This document shows positions 14,350 through 22,171 of a stretch of 32,533 nucleotides of DNA, one piece after another. Each line of letters opens with the position of its first letter. The first letter of the stretch is position 1. The notes under the pieces are model-generated. The model was not told the origin of the DNA, did not search any database, and saw only the letters and a list, made by a program, of their open reading frames with translations. The position numbers and the translations under genes were made by a program. The DNA comes from an uncultured Hyphomicrobiales bacterium. GTDB lineage: Bacteria; Pseudomonadota; Alphaproteobacteria; Rhizobiales; Aestuariivirgaceae. Where the stretch lies: positions 1 to 32,533 of the forward strand of contig CAJBCQ010000213.1 of NCBI GenBank assembly GCA_903951595.1. Reading direction: 5' to 3'.

Positions 14350-15603
14350 ATGTACAGGATTGTTGACCAGACACTCATCGGTATGATCCGGCGGGGCAAC
14401 CTGACGGTTACCGACGCGCTCGGAAATTCGTATCATTACGGCAACGGCCAAGGCGAAGCCCTCGCCTTCCGCCTTACCGACAGGCGCACGCAGTGGCGCC
14501 TTGGCCTGAACCCTGAATATGAACTCGGCCAAGCCTATATGGATGGCCGCCTCGTCATCGAAAAGGGCGACATTTACAAGCTGCTGGCGTTGTTCATGGG
14601 CAATCTGGAAGGCTACCCACAGCCGCGGATCGCCATGGCGCTTTATCGCCTGCGCCAGCTTTTCAAGCATGTGCAGCAGTATAATCCAATCGGCCGGGCT
14701 GAACGCAATGTGGCGCATCATTACGATCTTTCCGCCCGGCTCTATGACCTGTTCCTGGATGCCGATCGGCAATATTCCTGCGCCTATTTCGAACGCGAAG
14801 GTGCCAGCCTTGAGCAGGCGCAGCTTTCCAAGAAGCGGCATATCGCGGCAAAGCTCAGGATTGAGCCGGGCATGCGGGTTTTGGATATCGGGTCGGGCTG
14901 GGGCGGGCTGGGGCTTTATCTGGCGCGCGAATGTGGGGCGGATGTAACGGGGGTCACACTCTCGCGCGAGCAGCATAAGTTTTCCAATGAACGGGCCGCG
15001 GCCTTGGGGTTGTCGCAGCAACTGCGCTTTCTGTTTCAGGATTATCGCTTGCTGGAAGGTCCATTTGACCGGATCGTCTCGGTTGGCATGTTCGAGCATG
15101 TGGGGGTTGGGCATTTTGGCGAGTTCTTCGCCAAATGCCGTGCGCTTCTGGCACCGGATGGTGTGATGCTGCTGCATTCGATCAACCGATCCAATGGGCC
15201 TGGTGTTACATCCTCATGGATCGCCAAATACATTTTCCCCGGTGGCTATATTCCAGCCCTTTCCGAAGTGCTGCCGGTGATTGAGAAATCGGGGCTTTAT
15301 CTCACCGATGTCGAGATCCTGCGGCTACATTATGCCGACACGCTGAAAGCCTGGCGGGAGCGGTTTTTGGGGCGGTGGGACGAGGCAGCGGCGATTTATG
15401 ATGAGCGGTTTTGCCGGATGTGGGAGTTTTATCTGGCAAGCTCAGAGGCGAGCTTCCGGCATGCTGGTTTGAATAATTTCCAAATCCAGCTTGCCCGCAG
15501 CCAGCACGCCCTGCCCTTGACGCGCGGCTATATGATGGACGAGGAAGAGAGCTTGCGCCGCACCGATGGGGGCATGGCGGCTCAGAGGGTGAGGACGGGA
15601 TGA
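14350..15603 (+). CDS. cfa: Cyclopropane-fatty-acid-phospholipid synthase family protein
   Basis: Enzymes of this family transfer a methylene group from S-adenosylmethionine to cis double bonds of membrane phospholipid acyl chains, making them more stress-resistant. The 417-residue protein has an N-terminal lipid-associated domain, then NVAHHYDLSARLYDLFLD, the SAM-binding loop VLDIGSGWGGLGLYLA and GVTLSREQHKFS. The conserved SVGMFEHVG follows, then the C-terminal catalytic part (RFLGRWDEAAAIYDERFCRM). I chose the ATG at 14350, with AAGGTG upstream; in-frame GTG (14338) and TTG (14320) starts are possible. Its stop overlaps the next gene by 4 bases. Relatives with other methyl acceptors exist, so the exact substrate is not proven. 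Confidence 0.9.
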   Translation: MYRIVDQTLIGMIRRGNLTVTDALGNSYHYGNGQGEALAFRLTDRRTQWRLGLNPEYELGQAYMDGRLVIEKGDIYKLLALFMGNLEGYPQPRIAMALYRLRQLFKHVQQYNPIGRAERNVAHHYDLSARLYDLFLDADRQYSCAYFEREGASLEQAQLSKKRHIAAKLRIEPGMRVLDIGSGWGGLGLYLARECGADVTGVTLSREQHKFSNERAAALGLSQQLRFLFQDYRLLEGPFDRIVSVGMFEHVGVGHFGEFFAKCRALLAPDGVMLLHSINRSNGPGVTSSWIAKYIFPGGYIPALSEVLPVIEKSGLYLTDVEILRLHYADTLKAWRERFLGRWDEAAAIYDERFCRMWEFYLASSEASFRHAGLNNFQIQLARSQHALPLTRGYMMDEEESLRRTDGGMAAQRVRTG

Positions 15604-16082
15604 CACCGCAGAAAGAAGATCTGGCCGAATTGCTGGCGCAGGAAGAAGAACTCACTTTCGAAAGTTTTTCCAATGAAATGGCCATTTCCCTTGGCCTTTT
15701 GATGGTGGAATCCGCCGCCAAGCAGAAACTACCCGCTGCGGTGGATATCACCCGCTCAGGCCAGCAGCTTTTCTTTGCCGCCATGCCCGGAACGTCACCA
15801 GACAACGCACATTGGATCCGCCGCAAGATGACGCTGGTGAACCGTTATCAGCACAGCTCGTTCTATATCGGCTGCCTGCATCGTTCGAGGGGGACGGATT
15901 TTTACACCGCCACCGGCTTGCCGCAGGCAGAATATGCGCCAAATGGCGGGTGCTTTCCTATTCTCATCCGCAACACCGGCATCATTGGCACTGTCACCGT
16001 TTCTGGCCTGCCGCAGGCGGAAGATCATGCTTTCGCGGTGGAATGTCTCAGGGCTTTCCGCGCGCAAGGCAAAATCGGCTGA
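15600..16082 (+). CDS. UPF0303 family protein (heme-degrading-domain fold)
   Basis: The 160-residue soluble protein resembles the UPF0303 family, which shares the GlcG/HbpS-like fold. Features seen are the helix MAISLGLLMVESAAKQKLPA, the core VDITRSGQQLFFAAMPGTSP, KMTLVNRYQHSSFYIG, and the glycine-rich C-terminal NTGIIGTVTVSGLPQAEDHA. The fold includes heme-binding proteins, but UPF0303 members have no agreed function and I do not infer heme breakdown. The ATG at 15600 overlaps the stop of the cyclopropane synthase gene (ATGA), so the two are probably made together. It sits between rplI and dnaB, which are neighbours in many relatives. Confidence 0.78.
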   Translation: MTPQKEDLAELLAQEEELTFESFSNEMAISLGLLMVESAAKQKLPAAVDITRSGQQLFFAAMPGTSPDNAHWIRRKMTLVNRYQHSSFYIGCLHRSRGTDFYTATGLPQAEYAPNGGCFPILIRNTGIIGTVTVSGLPQAEDHAFAVECLRAFRAQGKIG

Positions 16083-16194
16083 GACGGGCGGCATTCGTCT
16101 GTCACTCCGGCTTGCGGGTTGCATGCACCCAAGCCATCGACAATGCAGGGCCAACCGAAGCCTTGTTGGCTGTGGTATTATCATTTTAGAAATT

Positions 16195-16333
16195 GAGTCG
16201 TGTTATTCACACGCGAGGATTGCGTCAGAATCTCACGTCAATTGACGGGAAATATTCTTTTCCAGCCTGTGAATAACGGGATAATCGTCAAGTCGAAGCT
16301 TCGTTACGCGGCCAGCCCTGCTACAGAAGAGTC
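16195..16333 (+). promoter_or_regulatory. dnaB upstream region: inverted DnaA boxes, palindrome and three GANTC sites
   Basis: TTATTCACA (16203-16211) and its complement TGTGAATAA (16268-16276) both match the DnaA box TTATNCACA and form a 10-base perfect inverted repeat with one flanking base. Near the centre lies the perfect 12-base palindrome CGTCAATTGACG (16236-16247). GANTC sites, the CcrM methylation motif, are at 16195-16199, 16228-16232 and 16329-16333, the last directly before the dnaB ATG. A GATAAT at 16280-16285 could be a -10 element, with the second DnaA box just upstream of it; no good -35 is seen. The motifs are seen; cell-cycle control of dnaB by DnaA and methylation is inference. 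The rest of 16083-16333 holds no gene. Confidence 0.6.
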
Positions 16334-17851
16334 ATGGATCAAGCATATAGTCTCAAGCCTCGCCTCAGCCTTGCCGGATCAGAACCTGATACGGGCGATG
16401 CGAGCTATCGGCAGGCGCCGCATAATCTGGAAGCCGAGCAGTCGCTTCTGGGGGCTATCCTCGTGAATAACGAAGCCTGCGATCGCGTGACCAGCTTTCT
16501 AATGCCGGAGCATTTTTACGAAGGCGTGCATGCGCGCATTTTCGAAGCGGCTTCCACCCTGATCCGCGCGGGCAAGCTTGCCTCTCCTGTGACGCTCAAA
16601 ACTTATTTCGAGCGCGATGAGACGCTGAATGAAATCGGCGGGCCTGCTTATCTTGCGCGCCTTGCTGCCGCGGCCACAACGATTATCAATGCCGAAGAAT
16701 ATGGCCGCACGATCTATGAGTTGGCGACCCGCCGCCGCCTCATCAGCATCGGCTCGGACATTGTGAATGACAGTTTCGACACGCCGGTAGATTTGACCGC
16801 GCGCGATCTCATCGAAGGGGCCGAGCAGAAGCTTTATGAAATCGCCGAAACGGGCCGCTATGGGCAAGGCTTTCAGCCTTTCGGTACGGCACTGACGGAA
16901 GCCATTGATCTGGCCGCAGCGGCTTATCAGCGCGATGGGGGGCTTTCGGGGGTTTCGTCGGGTTTCCGGAATATCGACGAGAAGATGGGTGGCTTGCAGA
17001 GGTCGGACCTCATCATTCTGGCCGGTCGGCCCGCTATGGGCAAAACCTCGCTTGCTACCAATATCGCCTATCATGTCGCCAAGAATTATCGGGCGGAACA
17101 CAAGCCGGATGGCACGGTGGATGTGAAGGACGGGGCGGTGGTTGCGTTCTTCTCGCTGGAAATGTCGGGTGAACAGCTGGCTACGCGCATCATCTCAGAG
17201 CAGGCGGGAATCCCGTCTGAAAAAATCCGGCGCGGTAAAATCACGGAAGAAGAATTCCACCGACTTTCGGCAACCGCTGGTGAGCTGCAATCGCTGCCGC
17301 TTTATATCGACGCGACTGGTGGCCTGACCATCGCCCAATTGGCCGCGCGCGCGCGTCGTCTGAAGCGTCAACGTGGGCTTGGTCTTATCATCGTGGATTA
17401 CCTCCAGCTTCTCACTGGCTCCTCACGCAAGGCTGCGGAAGGCCGCGTGCAGGAAGTTACCGAAATCACGGTGGGGCTGAAGTCTCTGGCCAAGGAACTG
17501 GCGGTTCCCGTCATCGCGCTTTCCCAGCTTTCGCGCCAAGTCGAAAACCGCGAAGACAAGCGTCCGCAATTGGCTGACCTTCGTGAATCCGGCTCGATCG
17601 AACAGGACGCCGATATCGTGATGTTCGTTTATCGCGAGGAATATTATCTGGGCCGCGCCCAGCCGCAGCTCAACACGCCGGAATTTTACACCTGGCAGGA
17701 AAAGATGGCGAAGGTGGAGGGTATTGCCGAGGTCATTATCGGCAAACAACGCCACGGCCCCACGGGAACCATTGAACTGCACTTCGAAGGCAGTTTGACA
17801 CGCTTCTCCGATCTGATCAGAGACGATCATCTTCCGGAGCAATTCAACTGA
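16334..17851 (+). CDS. dnaB: Replicative DNA helicase DnaB
   Basis: DnaB is the hexameric 5'-3' helicase that unwinds DNA at the replication fork and recruits primase. The 505-residue protein has the N-terminal domain beginning at QAPHNLEAEQSLLGAILVNN. The RecA-like ATPase domain has Walker A GRPAMGKTS (about residues 231-239), FFSLEMSGEQLATR, Walker B LGLIIVDYLQLL and the DLRESGSIEQDADIVMFVYR motif near the C-terminus. An insertion near residue 258 (EHKPDGTVDVKDGAV) is of a kind often found in alphaproteobacterial DnaB. No intein is present. The gene follows a 251-base gap with DnaA boxes and is 14 bases before alr. Confidence 0.98.
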   Translation: MDQAYSLKPRLSLAGSEPDTGDASYRQAPHNLEAEQSLLGAILVNNEACDRVTSFLMPEHFYEGVHARIFEAASTLIRAGKLASPVTLKTYFERDETLNEIGGPAYLARLAAAATTIINAEEYGRTIYELATRRRLISIGSDIVNDSFDTPVDLTARDLIEGAEQKLYEIAETGRYGQGFQPFGTALTEAIDLAAAAYQRDGGLSGVSSGFRNIDEKMGGLQRSDLIILAGRPAMGKTSLATNIAYHVAKNYRAEHKPDGTVDVKDGAVVAFFSLEMSGEQLATRIISEQAGIPSEKIRRGKITEEEFHRLSATAGELQSLPLYIDATGGLTIAQLAARARRLKRQRGLGLIIVDYLQLLTGSSRKAAEGRVQEVTEITVGLKSLAKELAVPVIALSQLSRQVENREDKRPQLADLRESGSIEQDADIVMFVYREEYYLGRAQPQLNTPEFYTWQEKMAKVEGIAEVIIGKQRHGPTGTIELHFEGSLTRFSDLIRDDHLPEQFN

Positions 17852-17865
17852 CGATAGGTCATGTG

Positions 17866-19002
17866 ATGGGGCCAGAGCTTTCAGGCGCAAGCCTCCACAT
17901 TGATCTTCGCGCGCTACAGCGCAATTACCTGCGCTTTTGTGATGCGGCGGGGGCGGGCAAATCGGCTGCCACGGTGAAAGCGGATGCCTATGGGCTTGGG
18001 CTTGTGCCGGTTGCACGCGCGCTTTGGGCTGCTGGATGCCGCAGTTTTTTCGTGGCCCTGCCCGGTGAAGGCGTGGAACTGCGCGCCGCGCTGGCGGATG
18101 CAGAAATCATTGTGCTGAACGGCCTGCTGCCCGGAGCGGCGGCGTTTTACGCAAATGCCGCTTTGACGCCCGCCTTGGCCCAGCCGGAGGAGCTGGCCGA
18201 ATGGGCCAGCTTCTGCCGTGCCACCTCGACCAGACAGGCCGCCGCCATCCATTTCGACACGGGCATCAACCGCTTGGGCTTTTCGGAACGGCAACTGCGG
18301 GCAATCAAGCCCGATGATCTTGCCGCCATCCACCTCACCTTGGTGATGAGCCATCTGGCCAATGCCGATGCGCCTGATGATGAGATGAATGCGCGCCAGC
18401 TTGCCCGCTTTCATGAGCTGCGCCAGCTTCTGCCGCCCTGCCGATTGAGCCTAGCCAATTCTCCCGGCAGCCTGCTGGACAAAAGCTTCGCGCAAGACCT
18501 GCTGCGGCCTGGCATCGGCCTTTATGGCGGCAACCCTTACGGGTTAAATCAGGAAAACCCGTTTGAGCCAGTCGTGCGCCTAACCGCACCCGTCATGCAG
18601 GTGCGGGAAGTTTTGGCAGGCGAGAAGGTGGGCTATACGGGCAGCTTCACCGCTAAACGCCCAAGCCGTATTGCCATTTTCGGCGCGGGCTATCGGGACG
18701 GCTATCCGCGTGCGTTGAGTTCAGGGCCGGAGGGTGGACCGGCGCGGGTGTTCATCGCGGGGCATTTCGCGCCCATAGCGGGCCGGGTTTCGATGGATAT
18801 GATCAGCGTGGATGTGACAGATATTCCAGCTGAAAAGATTGCTCGCGGGACGGTTGCCGAAGTGCTGGGCGAACATGTTACACTGGATGAAATGGCCAGC
18901 CTTGCCGGCACCATTCCTTACGAAATCTTGACCCGTTTGGGAACGCGCTATGCCCGGATATATTCGGGTTTCGAATCGCCTGACCAAGGAGCGCCCGTCT
19001 GA
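17866..19002 (+). CDS. alr: Alanine racemase
   Basis: Alr interconverts L- and D-alanine with pyridoxal phosphate, supplying D-alanine for peptidoglycan. The 378-residue protein has the cofactor lysine Lys38 in ATVKADAYGLGL. The second catalytic residue is probably Tyr257 in KVGYTGSFTA, followed by FGAGYRDGYPRAL. RPGIGLYGGNPYG and RVSMDMISVDVTD are also family motifs. Length is normal. The start is ATG 17866 or the GTG just before it (17863). The gene directly follows dnaB, and its stop overlaps the mlaE start by one base (TGATG), so translation of mlaE is probably coupled to it. Confidence 0.96.
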   Translation: MGPELSGASLHIDLRALQRNYLRFCDAAGAGKSAATVKADAYGLGLVPVARALWAAGCRSFFVALPGEGVELRAALADAEIIVLNGLLPGAAAFYANAALTPALAQPEELAEWASFCRATSTRQAAAIHFDTGINRLGFSERQLRAIKPDDLAAIHLTLVMSHLANADAPDDEMNARQLARFHELRQLLPPCRLSLANSPGSLLDKSFAQDLLRPGIGLYGGNPYGLNQENPFEPVVRLTAPVMQVREVLAGEKVGYTGSFTAKRPSRIAIFGAGYRDGYPRALSSGPEGGPARVFIAGHFAPIAGRVSMDMISVDVTDIPAEKIARGTVAEVLGEHVTLDEMASLAGTIPYEILTRLGTRYARIYSGFESPDQGAPV

Positions 19003-19775
19003 TGAATTTCGTTGCCCATCTGGGCCGCACCGTGCTTGCCCTATTTGCCGAAGTGGGCCGCAGCAGCCTGTTCTTGAAGGAGGCTTTGGTGCAGGGCATG
19101 ACGCCGCATTTCTATTGGCGGCAGATTTTCACGCAGATGATGCGTATTGGCTATTTCTCGCTTCCCGTGGTGGGGCTTACCGCCTTCTTCACCGGCGGGG
19201 TGCTGGCGCTGCAAATCTATATCGGTTCCTCGCGCTTCAATGCCGAAAACCTTGTTTCTTCTATCGTGGCACTGGGCATCACGCGCGAGCTTGGGCCGGT
19301 ATTGGCGGGGTTGATGGTGGCAGGGCGTGTGGCAGCGGCCATTGCGGCGGAGCTTGGCACCATGCGGGTGACCGAGCAGATTGACGCGCTCTCAACCCTT
19401 TCCACCAATCCTTACAAATATCTCGTGGGGCCGCGTTTGTTGGCTGGTGTGATCACCCTGCCCTTGCTGGTGGTGATTGCCGATACGATTGGCATTATGG
19501 GCGGCTATATTGTCGGCACGAAGTCACTTGGCTTCAATGGTGCGGCTTATATCAAGAACACGGTGGATTTTCTGGAGATTGGCGATGTGACCTCCGGCCT
19601 GATCAAGGCGGCCGTGTTCGGCTTCATTATCGCGCTGATGGGTTGCTATCATGGCTTTCATTCCAAGGGCGGCGCGCAAGGGGTGGGACGGGCTACTACC
19701 AATGCGGTCGTTTCGGCTTCCATCCTGATCCTCGCGGCGAATTACGCGATGACCTCTTTGTTGTTCGGCAAGTGA
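19002..19775 (+). CDS. mlaE: MlaE-family ABC transporter permease
   Basis: MlaE is the inner-membrane permease of the phospholipid transporter that keeps the outer leaflet of the outer membrane free of phospholipid. The 257-residue protein has about five membrane helices. It contains the family stretches FFTGGVLALQIYIGSSRFNA, TRELGPVLAGLMVAGRVAAA and ELGTMRVTEQIDALSTL. Near the C-terminus KAAVFGFIIALMGCYHGF is the expected coupling region. It overlaps alr by one base and is followed by mlaF after 10 bases. No mlaD, mlaB or mlaC gene is adjacent, so the substrate-binding parts must be encoded elsewhere or the substrate may differ. Confidence 0.92.
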   Translation: MNFVAHLGRTVLALFAEVGRSSLFLKEALVQGMTPHFYWRQIFTQMMRIGYFSLPVVGLTAFFTGGVLALQIYIGSSRFNAENLVSSIVALGITRELGPVLAGLMVAGRVAAAIAAELGTMRVTEQIDALSTLSTNPYKYLVGPRLLAGVITLPLLVVIADTIGIMGGYIVGTKSLGFNGAAYIKNTVDFLEIGDVTSGLIKAAVFGFIIALMGCYHGFHSKGGAQGVGRATTNAVVSASILILAANYAMTSLLFGK

Positions 19776-19785
19776 GGGCGTGGGC

Positions 19786-20559
19786 ATGAGCGGACATATT
19801 GAACTTTCCGGCGTCCACAAAAGCTTCGGCCCCAAGCATGTGCTGGATGGGGTGAATCTTTCGGTGCCCAAGGGCCATTCACTGGTCGTGATCGGCGGCT
19901 CGGGTACGGGCAAATCCGTGATGCTGAAATGTATTCTGGGCCTCATCCAACCCGATAGCGGGTCCATCAAGATTGGCGGCGAAGAAGTCTCGCGGCTGAA
20001 AGGTAAAGACCGCGACCGCCTGATGACGCGGTTCGGCATGCTGTTTCAGGGTGGTGCTTTGTTCGATAGTATTCCCGTTTGGGAAAATGTGGCCTTCGGC
20101 CTGATCCAGGGGCCGCTGAAAATGGCCCGCGCGCGCGCGCGTGAGATTGCGATGATGAAGCTGGGGCAAGTGGGCTTGGGTGCCGCCATCGGCGAACTCA
20201 AGCCTGCGGAGCTTTCCGGCGGCATGCAAAAGCGCGTGGCACTGGCGCGCGCCATTGCGGCGGACCCGGAGATCATCTTTTTCGATGAGCCCACGACCGG
20301 GCTTGATCCCATCATGGCGGATGTCATCAACAATCTGATTGTCGATTGCGTGAAGCGGCTGGGGGCCACCACCATTTCCATCACCCACGACATGGCCAGT
20401 GCGCGCAAAATCGCGGACGATATTGCCATGATCTACAAGGGCCGCATTCTGTGGCAGGGCGAGGCGAAGAAGATCGACAAGAGCGGCAACGCCCATGTGG
20501 AACAGTTCATCCACGGGCGGGCGGAGGGGCCGATCCAGATGGAAGTTTTGAAGCCTTGA
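19786..20559 (+). CDS. mlaF: MlaF-family ABC transporter ATPase
   Basis: MlaF drives the MlaE permease by ATP hydrolysis. The 257-residue protein has Walker A GGSGTGKSV, the Q-loop MLFQGGALFDSIPVWENVAF typical of the Mla/Mkl group, signature LSGGMQKRVALARA, Walker B IIFFDEPTTGLDP and the switch histidine in SITHDMAS. The ATG at 19786 gives the start MSGHIELSGVHKSFG; a GTG two codons earlier is possible. The C-terminal extension ending EGPIQMEVLKP is short. It is the last gene of the dnaB-alr-mlaE-mlaF run, and radA begins a new transcript after it. Confidence 0.94.
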   Translation: MSGHIELSGVHKSFGPKHVLDGVNLSVPKGHSLVVIGGSGTGKSVMLKCILGLIQPDSGSIKIGGEEVSRLKGKDRDRLMTRFGMLFQGGALFDSIPVWENVAFGLIQGPLKMARARAREIAMMKLGQVGLGAAIGELKPAELSGGMQKRVALARAIAADPEIIFFDEPTTGLDPIMADVINNLIVDCVKRLGATTISITHDMASARKIADDIAMIYKGRILWQGEAKKIDKSGNAHVEQFIHGRAEGPIQMEVLKP

Positions 20560-20639
20560 GGGTGCTCCACCGTCAGCATCGCGCGCTTGAACTGATGACG
20601 ACATATAAATGGTTTCTTCGCATTGGTACCCGAGCCGGA

Positions 20640-20668
20640 TTGACAAATTCGGTAAAAGAACATAACAT
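20640..20668 (+). promoter_or_regulatory. Near-consensus sigma-70 promoter of radA
   Basis: TTGACA (20640-20645), a perfect -35 box, is followed after 17 bases by TAACAT (20663-20668). Transcription would start near 20675, giving a leader of about 20 bases that contains AGGAG (20683-20687) before the TTG start of radA. It is the best promoter match in the window and separates radA from the mlaEF genes. Confidence 0.75.
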
Positions 20669-20695
20669 GAACGATTGATTGTAGGAGAATTTGAT

Positions 20696-22069
20696 TTGTC
20701 GAAAGCTGCCCCCAGTTACGTCTGCCAGTCCTGCGGGGCGTCCCATAATAAATGGTCCGGGCGGTGTGATGCCTGTTCGGAGTGGAACACGATTGTTGAG
20801 GAGCAAACGGCTGCACCTGTGGCCGGTGCCAAGGGTGCTAAATTGCCCAAGGGTAGGCCTTCGCGGCTTGTGGGGCTGAAAGGCGACAATACCGCACCGC
20901 CGCGCTTGGAAACGGGCATTGCGGAGCTGGACCGGGTGGCGGGCGGTGGGTTTGTGCCGGGGTCGGGGGTGCTGATCGGCGGTGATCCGGGCATCGGCAA
21001 ATCGACACTTCTGTTGCAGGCTTTGGCAGCACTGGCCAATAAGGGCGAGCGGGTGATTTATATCTCTGGCGAAGAAGCCATCGCGCAGGTGCGGCTGCGG
21101 GCAGAGCGTCTGGGGCTGGCGGAATCGGCGGTATTGCTCGCCTCTGAAACCAATGTTTCTGATATTCTGGCCACGATGGGCGAAGGGGCTGTGCCTGCGG
21201 TGGTGGTGATCGATTCCATCCAGACGCTGTGGTCGCCTGTCATCGACAGTGCGCCGGGCACCGTTTCGCAATTGCGGGCTGGTTCGGAAGCGTTGATCCG
21301 CTTTGCCAAGCAGAAGGGTTCCACGGTTTTGCTGGTCGGCCATGTCACCAAGGACGGGCAGATTGCGGGGCCGAAGGTGGTGGAGCATATGGTGGATGCG
21401 GTGCTTTATTTCGAAGGCGACCGGGGCCATCAATTCCGGGTGCTGCGGGCGGTCAAAAACCGCTTCGGGCCTACCGATGAGATCGGTGTTTTCGAAATGT
21501 CGGATGGGGGCTTGCGGGAGGTGATCAATCCTTCGCGCCTGTTCATGGGCGCGCGCGAACAAGCCACCCCCGGTTCAGCCGTGCTGGCGGGCATGGAAGG
21601 CACGCGGCCCATCCTCATGGAGGTGCAAGCCCTTGTTTCGCCATCGGTTCTGGGCAATCCGCGGCGTGCGGTGGTGGGCTGGGACCAGAACCGGCTTTCG
21701 ATGGTGCTGGCGGTGCTGGAAGCGCGCGCAGGCGTTGCCATCGGGCAGCATGATATTTACCTCAACATTGCGGGCGGTTTGAAGGTGAAGGAACCCGCCG
21801 CTGACCTTGCCGTTGCAGCAGCTTTGGTATCCTCGCTGACCGGCAATGCCCTGCCGACGGATGCCGTGATTTTTGGCGAAATCGCCCTTTCCGGGGCCGT
21901 GCGACCTGTGGGCCAGACGGAATCCCGGCTGAAGGAAGCCGCCAAGCTGGGGCTGACACGGGCGGTTATCGCAGGCGGCGGGGAGGCTTCCAGTGTCAAG
22001 GGTTTGACGCTGAAGCCGATCGAATCCGTCTCCGATCTGGTGGCCTGGGCCGCCGCCAAGCCCGCATAA
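20696..22069 (+). CDS. radA: DNA repair protein RadA
   Basis: RadA processes recombination intermediates and promotes branch migration. The 457-residue protein has the N-terminal zinc finger with Cys10, Cys13, Cys24 and Cys27. The RecA-like ATPase has Walker A GGDPGIGKSTLLLQ and the RadA-specific motif VKNRFGPTDEIGVFEM. The C-terminal Lon-protease-like domain (LNIAGGLKVKEPAADLAVAA and GEIALSGAVRPV) is also present. I chose the TTG at 20696 because AGGAG stands eight bases before it and the protein then begins just ahead of the zinc finger. An earlier in-frame TTG at 20675 would precede the ribosome binding site. cvpA follows after about 100 bases. Confidence 0.96.
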   Translation: MSKAAPSYVCQSCGASHNKWSGRCDACSEWNTIVEEQTAAPVAGAKGAKLPKGRPSRLVGLKGDNTAPPRLETGIAELDRVAGGGFVPGSGVLIGGDPGIGKSTLLLQALAALANKGERVIYISGEEAIAQVRLRAERLGLAESAVLLASETNVSDILATMGEGAVPAVVVIDSIQTLWSPVIDSAPGTVSQLRAGSEALIRFAKQKGSTVLLVGHVTKDGQIAGPKVVEHMVDAVLYFEGDRGHQFRVLRAVKNRFGPTDEIGVFEMSDGGLREVINPSRLFMGAREQATPGSAVLAGMEGTRPILMEVQALVSPSVLGNPRRAVVGWDQNRLSMVLAVLEARAGVAIGQHDIYLNIAGGLKVKEPAADLAVAAALVSSLTGNALPTDAVIFGEIALSGAVRPVGQTESRLKEAAKLGLTRAVIAGGGEASSVKGLTLKPIESVSDLVAWAAAKPA

Positions 22070-22100
22070 CCCTTTCCAGCCATGCGCGGCGTTGTTTCGC

Positions 22101-22129
22101 AAGACAGCGCGGCGCAAGCCTTCTATAAA
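22101..22129 (+). promoter_or_regulatory. Candidate promoter of cvpA-purF-SDR
   Basis: AAGACA (22101-22106) and TATAAA (22124-22129) are separated by 17 bases. The -10 matches five of six consensus bases and the -35 four of six. It lies in the 102-base gap after radA and would start transcription about 35 bases before the cvpA ATG. Confidence 0.45.
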
Positions 22130-22171
22130 AGCACCGGAATCTGCCGCTGGATCACACTTGCCCGAGGCCCC

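Noticed and set aside
13620-15177. Long minus-strand frames opposite rplI and the cyclopropane synthase (13620-14399 and 14317-15177)
   Set aside because: Both lie opposite well-recognised genes, and their translations resemble no family.
16083-16333. Calling the dnaB upstream region the chromosomal origin
   Set aside because: Only two DnaA boxes are visible, and the neighbourhood lacks genes usually near alphaproteobacterial origins such as hemE or parAB; a control region is the safer reading.
20595-20678. A 27-codon frame between mlaF and radA
   Set aside because: It has no ribosome binding site and the radA promoter lies inside it.
19879-21562. Minus-strand frames opposite mlaF and radA (19879-20646 and 20573-21562)
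   Set aside because: They are shadows of conserved genes with rare-looking composition (many His, Arg and Pro) and no motifs.
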